Source: Pontibacter oryzae (GTDB taxonomy: Bacteria > Bacteroidota > Bacteroidia > Cytophagales > Hymenobacteraceae). From it: a stretch of 64,000 bases of DNA. Of the stretch, positions 61,001 through 64,000 are shown in pieces (positions within the stretch are counted from its first letter, which is position 1; each line of letters opens with the position of its first letter). A model generated the notes under the pieces. It did no database searches. It saw only the letters and a program-made list of their open reading frames with translations, and was not told the DNA's origin. The stretch is from NCBI RefSeq assembly GCF_003576375.1, contig NZ_QWGE01000005.1, positions 186,001-250,000 of the forward strand. The letters run 5' to 3'. The position numbers and the translations under genes are program-made.

Positions 61001-64000
61001 GGCCCTGGCCAGTCTGCCACATTGGTTGCAGAAGGCAATGCCACCACGTATGTTTGGTACGATACCGAATCCAGGGGAACAGCCTTATTTACAGGCAAAG
61101 CCTACAAAACCGAAACGCTTAGCAGCAGCAAAACCTACTATGTGCAGGCTATCACCGAAGGCTGCCTTAGCCCGCGCACCGCTGTTACCGTAACGGTTAA
61201 CCCACTGATCACCCAAAACACGATACAGGCCGTGGCAGCTATATGCGCCGGTCAGGCTCCAGCCTTGCTTACAGGCTCTTCGCCAGTTGGTGGCGATGGC
61301 AAGTATACTTATATGTGGGAAAGCAGCATTATAGGCCCAGATGCAGGCTTCGCACCGATAGCAACTGCCACTGGCAAAGACCTCCAGCCAAGCACCCTGA
61401 ACAGAACGACCTGGTTCCGCCGCACGGTAAACTCTGCCACTTGTTCCGATGTATCGGCAGCCATTGAGGTTAAGGTTACGCCTGTTATCAGCAACAATAC
61501 CATTTCCGGCGAGGTTATAATCTGCGAGAACACGGCCCCAGACGAACTCATCGGTTCACAGCCAACAGGCGGCAACGAGAGCTATACTTTTATTTGGGAG
61601 ATGAGCACGACTGGCGAAAGCAACAGCTTTACTGAAGTCCCTGTGTCTAACAACGGCCAAAACTATCAGCCCGGCAAGCTTAGCCAGACAACCTGGTTCA
61701 GAAGGAAGGTAAAGTCTGGCACATGTGCCGAGCATGTTAGTCAGCCTGTCAAGATCACGGTTTATAAGCCAATCAGCGGCAATAGCATTACGAATGCACA
61801 AACAGTTTGCGCAGGCACGCTACCTGCCGTGCTGGAAGGCTCGCAGCCGAAGGGCGGAAACGGAGATTATACCTTTACGTGGGAGATGAGCGCTAACGGC
61901 ACCGATTTCGAGCGTGCCACGGGCCAGAACAATGGCATTAACTATGCGCCTGCGGCCCTCAACACTTCTACCTGGTTCCGCCGTGTAGTAAAAGGCGGCC
62001 CGTGCGGCCCGAATACCAGCAATGCCGTTGAGATAAAGGTAAACCCTGTTATCGCAAACAACACCATTTCAGCAGACCAACTGATCTGTAGCGGACAAAC
62101 GCCTGCGGCCCTGAAAGGCTCTGTGCCAAGCGGAGGCGATGAACGCTATACTTTCCGCTGGCTGGTAAGCACTACCGGTGCCAACGGAAACTATACTTTA
62201 GCTGCTGGCAACAACAATTCAGAAGACTATACGCCTGCTGCGCTTACAGCCACCGCCTGGTACAAGCGTGAAGTACTATCAGGCACATGTACCAGTACCT
62301 CAAATATCGTTGAAGTAACTGTAGTGCCATTGCCAACGGCCCCAACGGTTGCGCCGCTAACAGTGTGTGAGAACACTGCGGCTACACTTACGGTAACGGA
62401 TGCTAAAGGAGATTTCGCCTGGTTTACGCAGGCACAGGGTGGCACTGCCGTTGCCACGGGCCGCAGCTTCGAGACACCGGCTTTGGCGCAAACCACGACA
62501 TACTATGTAGAAAGTATAAACAGCAACGGTTGTGGTAGTCCGGTACGCGCCTCGGTTACGGTAACAGTAGAAAAGAACATCACCGAAAATACACTTGAAG
62601 CGGTACAAGGTATACTTTGCGCCGGCCAAACCCCTGCCCTGCTTATGGGCACTACCCCTAAGGGAGGAAGCGGCACCTATACCTATGCCTGGGAAAGAAG
62701 CACAGAAAGCGCAACTACCGGTTTTGCTCCGATAGCTGGCGCTACCAAAGCCACCTATCAGCCTGGGGCTTTATCAGAAACAACCTGGTTCAAGCGTGTG
62801 GTGCGCTCAGGGTCTTGTGCGCAAAGTATGAGTGAGGCCATCGAAGTATCGGTGGTACCGGTAATCAGCGCCAACACGATCAGCGCGGCACAAACGCTAT
62901 GCGAAGGCGACACGCCTGAAAACCTGGAGGGCTCTACTCCGGCTGGCGGTGATGGCAAGTATATTTACCTCTGGGAAAGCAGCACCGACGGAAATATGTT
63001 TGCAGCAGCAGCCGGGGATAACACGAAGCCGAATTACCAGGCACCTGCACCGCTTTCGCAAAACATCTGGTACCGCCGCGTGGTGCGATCCGGGCCGTGT
63101 GCGCAGGATATCAGCAAACCTGTGAAAGTAACGGTGCAACCTGCCATCCGAAACAATAAACTGGCAAGTACCGCGCAAACTATCTGTGCCGGCGAAGCAC
63201 CCAAAACCATAATAGCAACGCAGCCAACCGGAGGCAATGGAACCTATACTTATATTTGGGAGCAGAGCGCCGATGGCGTAAACTTCAGCGAGGCACCCGG
63301 CACGCACACCAACAGCAGCTATGCGCCGCAAACTCTTGAGAAAGACGCATGGTTCCGTCGCAAAGTAATCTCAGGGCAGTGTTACAGCTTCTCGGATGCA
63401 GTGAAGGTAACGGTAAACCCGGGTATCACAGCAAATAGCATCAGCGAGAGCCAGACCATCTGCGTGGATACAACCCCTGCCCTGCTTAGCGGTTCACAGC
63501 CACAGGGCGGCACCGGCAGCTATACCTATGCTTGGGAATACTCTAATACGGGAGCCAACGGAAACTTTAAGCCGGTAGCGCAAAACGGAAAAGGCAAAGA
63601 CCTGCAACCTGGGGTGCTTGGCACAACAACCTGGTTCCGCCGTGTGGTTACGTCCGGTGAGTGCACGCATGTTTCTAACCTGGTTGAGATCACGGTGAGC
63701 CCTGCCATCCAGAAGAATACGGTTATGGCTCCGCAGACCATTTATGCTGGCCAAATTCCGGCACCGCTCACAGGCTCAACCCCGGTAGGCGGCAACGATA
63801 CCTATTCGTATACCTGGGAGCAGAGCGCGGACGGGGTAAACTTTACGGCTGCCCCGGCACCGAACAATGGTAAGAGCTACTCGCCGAAAGCACTCACCAA
63901 GGACACTTGGTTCCGTCGCATTGTTTACTCGGGTGGCTGCGAGAGCATCTCTAACATCATCAAAATCACTGTAACGCCAGCCATCGGGAATAACAACATA
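58073..64000 (+). CDS. Giant secreted PKD/Ig-like repeat protein, C-terminus beyond the window
   Basis: From the ATG at 58073 the frame stays open to the last base, 1976 codons, with no stop. I checked the frame at many points along it. Signal peptide at 1-27 (MRQLLPGLVCLLFLQLW to YVFAQ). Residues about 30-560 hold Ig/PKD-like modules (INWGDGATTS, FQFDDGSAP, YVWQVTPAEGW). Next come Ig-like modules with TYTWAPA and TTTYTVTGTN, then CHU-type Ig modules (GSIAWYNAATGGTLLGEG, TTYYVQTT). From residue 1046 on there are nine repeats of 92-95 residues and the start of a tenth, interrupted once by a CHU-type Ig module. Such proteins in Bacteroidota normally end in a type B T9SS sorting domain and work in adhesion or gliding; that end is not in the window. 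Dense minus-strand frames over this gene are shadows. Confidence 0.9.
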   Translation, partial: MRQLLPGLVCLLFLQLWSTFSSYVFAQTCPPTVSIAGAICTTGQVTLTASQAETYLWSTGQTTQSIEVKEAGTYSVTTTRADGCKGTSEVVTLNAGPDATVADPITYFTSCSYSGNSSTFELTIENASTTKETNTLYEINWGDGATTSLGNDFETATHIYKSAGSFRLTVTAYDNDGCSSTHEERVFIGSNPSLGLASRGNTNDCAPATFTFDILNTEGNSVQTVYTFQFDDGSAPITFTHANLPKTIEHTFTESSRSNPGSSFTLSATAVNPCGTTPATVGGIKISKGPIADFDMSKTLGCVNVPIKLTDKTISGFNANAGNTNAASTYMVNWEISPADGWEYTSGTFKTNSPMVKFTKPGTYTIQMTSTPTGVNTKCSSSATTKIIQINDDPKADFRLSSNGNCAPAVFTAANLSTGEDLKYVWQVTPAEGWQYANGTKASTKDAAFQFTKAGSYVISLSAINNCNTSLMDTTIVIKEKPQVQLPAAQVYCGPQSIRFTQANASHKPEYDAKSGTITKYKWTVNGPGSTQFTEGTDATSANPVVSFTDAGKYTIQVIATNECGDSEAAIQEITINALPQLQASSPKPTICIGESTTISITGADIYTWAPAPGLTAATGSTVTVQPETTTTYTVTGTNSQTGCKSTTNFTVVVNPLPEVKVSTNAAAICAGQGTAILTAVGADTYTWAPAEGLSATTGSEVSASPAKTTTYTVTGTNTETGCSSTATVTVVVNPLPAVDAGKDLTLCNSPVPTKLNASPAGGTWSGANVTADGTFTPPTATGVYELVYTYTDALGCSASDKLNITVTETPVADAGQDMVVCLNSGAFALTASPTGGIWSGSALVTAEGTFTPSATGTHTLTYTYGNGSCESTDQIQITVNALPEAPTVSAATLCPGFGTTLSVENPQGSIAWYNAATGGTLLGEGATFDTPTLQETTTYYVQTTIAGGCTSPRRAVTVTVRPATPAPIVTPVILCGPGQSATLVAEGNATTYVWYDTESRGTALFTGKAYKTETLSSSKTYYVQAITEGCLSPRTAVTVTVNPLITQNTIQAVAAICAGQAPALLTGSSPVGGDGKYTYMWESSIIGPDAGFAPIATATGKDLQPSTLNRTTWFRRTVNSATCSDVSAAIEVKVTPVISNNTISGEVIICENTAPDELIGSQPTGGNESYTFIWEMSTTGESNSFTEVPVSNNGQNYQPGKLSQTTWFRRKVKSGTCAEHVSQPVKITVYKPISGNSITNAQTVCAGTLPAVLEGSQPKGGNGDYTFTWEMSANGTDFERATGQNNGINYAPAALNTSTWFRRVVKGGPCGPNTSNAVEIKVNPVIANNTISADQLICSGQTPAALKGSVPSGGDERYTFRWLVSTTGANGNYTLAAGNNNSEDYTPAALTATAWYKREVLSGTCTSTSNIVEVTVVPLPTAPTVAPLTVCENTAATLTVTDAKGDFAWFTQAQGGTAVATGRSFETPALAQTTTYYVESINSNGCGSPVRASVTVTVEKNITENTLEAVQGILCAGQTPALLMGTTPKGGSGTYTYAWERSTESATTGFAPIAGATKATYQPGALSETTWFKRVVRSGSCAQSMSEAIEVSVVPVISANTISAAQTLCEGDTPENLEGSTPAGGDGKYIYLWESSTDGNMFAAAAGDNTKPNYQAPAPLSQNIWYRRVVRSGPCAQDISKPVKVTVQPAIRNNKLASTAQTICAGEAPKTIIATQPTGGNGTYTYIWEQSADGVNFSEAPGTHTNSSYAPQTLEKDAWFRRKVISGQCYSFSDAVKVTVNPGITANSISESQTICVDTTPALLSGSQPQGGTGSYTYAWEYSNTGANGNFKPVAQNGKGKDLQPGVLGTTTWFRRVVTSGECTHVSNLVEITVSPAIQKNTVMAPQTIYAGQIPAPLTGSTPVGGNDTYSYTWEQSADGVNFTAAPAPNNGKSYSPKALTKDTWFRRIVYSGGCESISNIIKITVTPAIGNNNI
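61208..64000 (+). repeat. Tandem protein-coding repeats, 276-285 bp period
   Basis: Repeat units start at 61208, 61487, 61772, 62051, 62579, 62864, 63146, 63425, 63707 and 63983. Each unit carries the pattern N-T-I, Q-T-I-C-A-G, G-S-x-P-x-G-G-x-G-x-Y-T-Y-x-W-E, and T-T-W-F-R-R-x-V-x-S-G-x-C. A CHU-type Ig module (about 62330-62570) splits units four and five. Units differ enough at DNA level that the array is old, though the WFRRV and YTYxWE parts remain close. Confidence 0.9.

Noticed and set aside
1..64000. tRNA, rRNA, CRISPR, transposase, integrase or attachment sites
   Set aside because: I looked for T-loop motifs, regular short repeats with spacers, DDE-type transposase frames and integrase motifs and saw none. 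Without a tRNA or covariance search a missed small RNA cannot be ruled out.

Overview
The window looks like chromosomal DNA from a member of the Bacteroidota, most likely order Cytophagales and close to Pontibacter or Hymenobacter. This is inferred from several type IX secretion (T9SS) C-terminal sorting domains of types A and B, a PorP/SprF protein, Bacteroidota-like -7 boxes (TAnnTTTG), the absence of clear Shine-Dalgarno sites, and a typical Bacteroidota exopolysaccharide gene set. I saw no tRNA, rRNA, CRISPR array, transposase or phage gene. Two genes run off the window: a transporter at the left edge and a very large secreted repeat protein at the right edge.

Layout. (1) 1-5220, all minus strand: a partial AEC-family permease, a secreted PQQ-type sugar dehydrogenase, an aminopeptidase P, a DoxX membrane protein and a DUF3592-like protein. 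(2) 5300-14169, plus strand: a self-contained envelope export circuit made of a membrane-fusion protein, a TolC-like channel, an ABC ATPase, two FtsX/MacB-type permeases, a sigma-54-dependent response regulator and its histidine kinase. A good sigma-54 promoter match with upstream repeats lies in front of it. (3) 14440-26638, plus strand: a small DUF1737-like protein with a strong terminator, then a Wzx/Wzy-type exopolysaccharide operon (Wza-like export lipoprotein, Wzc-type tyrosine kinase, flippase, four glycosyltransferases, polymerase/ligase, membrane-anchored beta-helix protein). (4) 27251-43982: large T9SS-secreted proteins, namely a beta-helix/PA14 protein, a sugar dehydrogenase with PKD and LamG modules, a double-LamG protein, and two paralogous SGNH hydrolases. 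One hydrolase has a type A signal; the other has a type B signal and is followed by a PorP/SprF gene. (5) 44352-48251, plus strand: MBOAT O-acyltransferase, AlgX/AlgJ-like SGNH protein, GT61 glycosyltransferase. (6) 48279-56997, minus strand: polyprenyl-phosphate sugar transferase, WecG/TagA/CpsF transferase, a CDP/dTDP-sugar set (RfbF, an SDR, RfbC, an SAF-domain oxidoreductase), a nucleotidyltransferase and a GT4. (7) 58073 to the right edge: an open frame of at least 1976 codons with PKD/Ig-like modules and about nine tandem repeats of 92-95 residues.

How it may work together (inference): regions 3, 5 and 6 could build, acetylate and export one exopolysaccharide. The secreted proteins of region 4 carry domains that fit binding, oxidising, cutting or de-esterifying it at the cell surface. 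Parts 3 and 6 hold complementary halves of one Wzy-type pathway: initiating transferase and sugar-nucleotide genes in 6, flippase, polymerase and export in 3.

The most unusual genome-scale signal is the heptamer AAGTATA (reverse complement TATACTT), scattered through genes and spacers on both strands. I counted 22 exact copies by eye in the first 10 kb, where about one is expected. It looks like a HIP1-like iterated motif.
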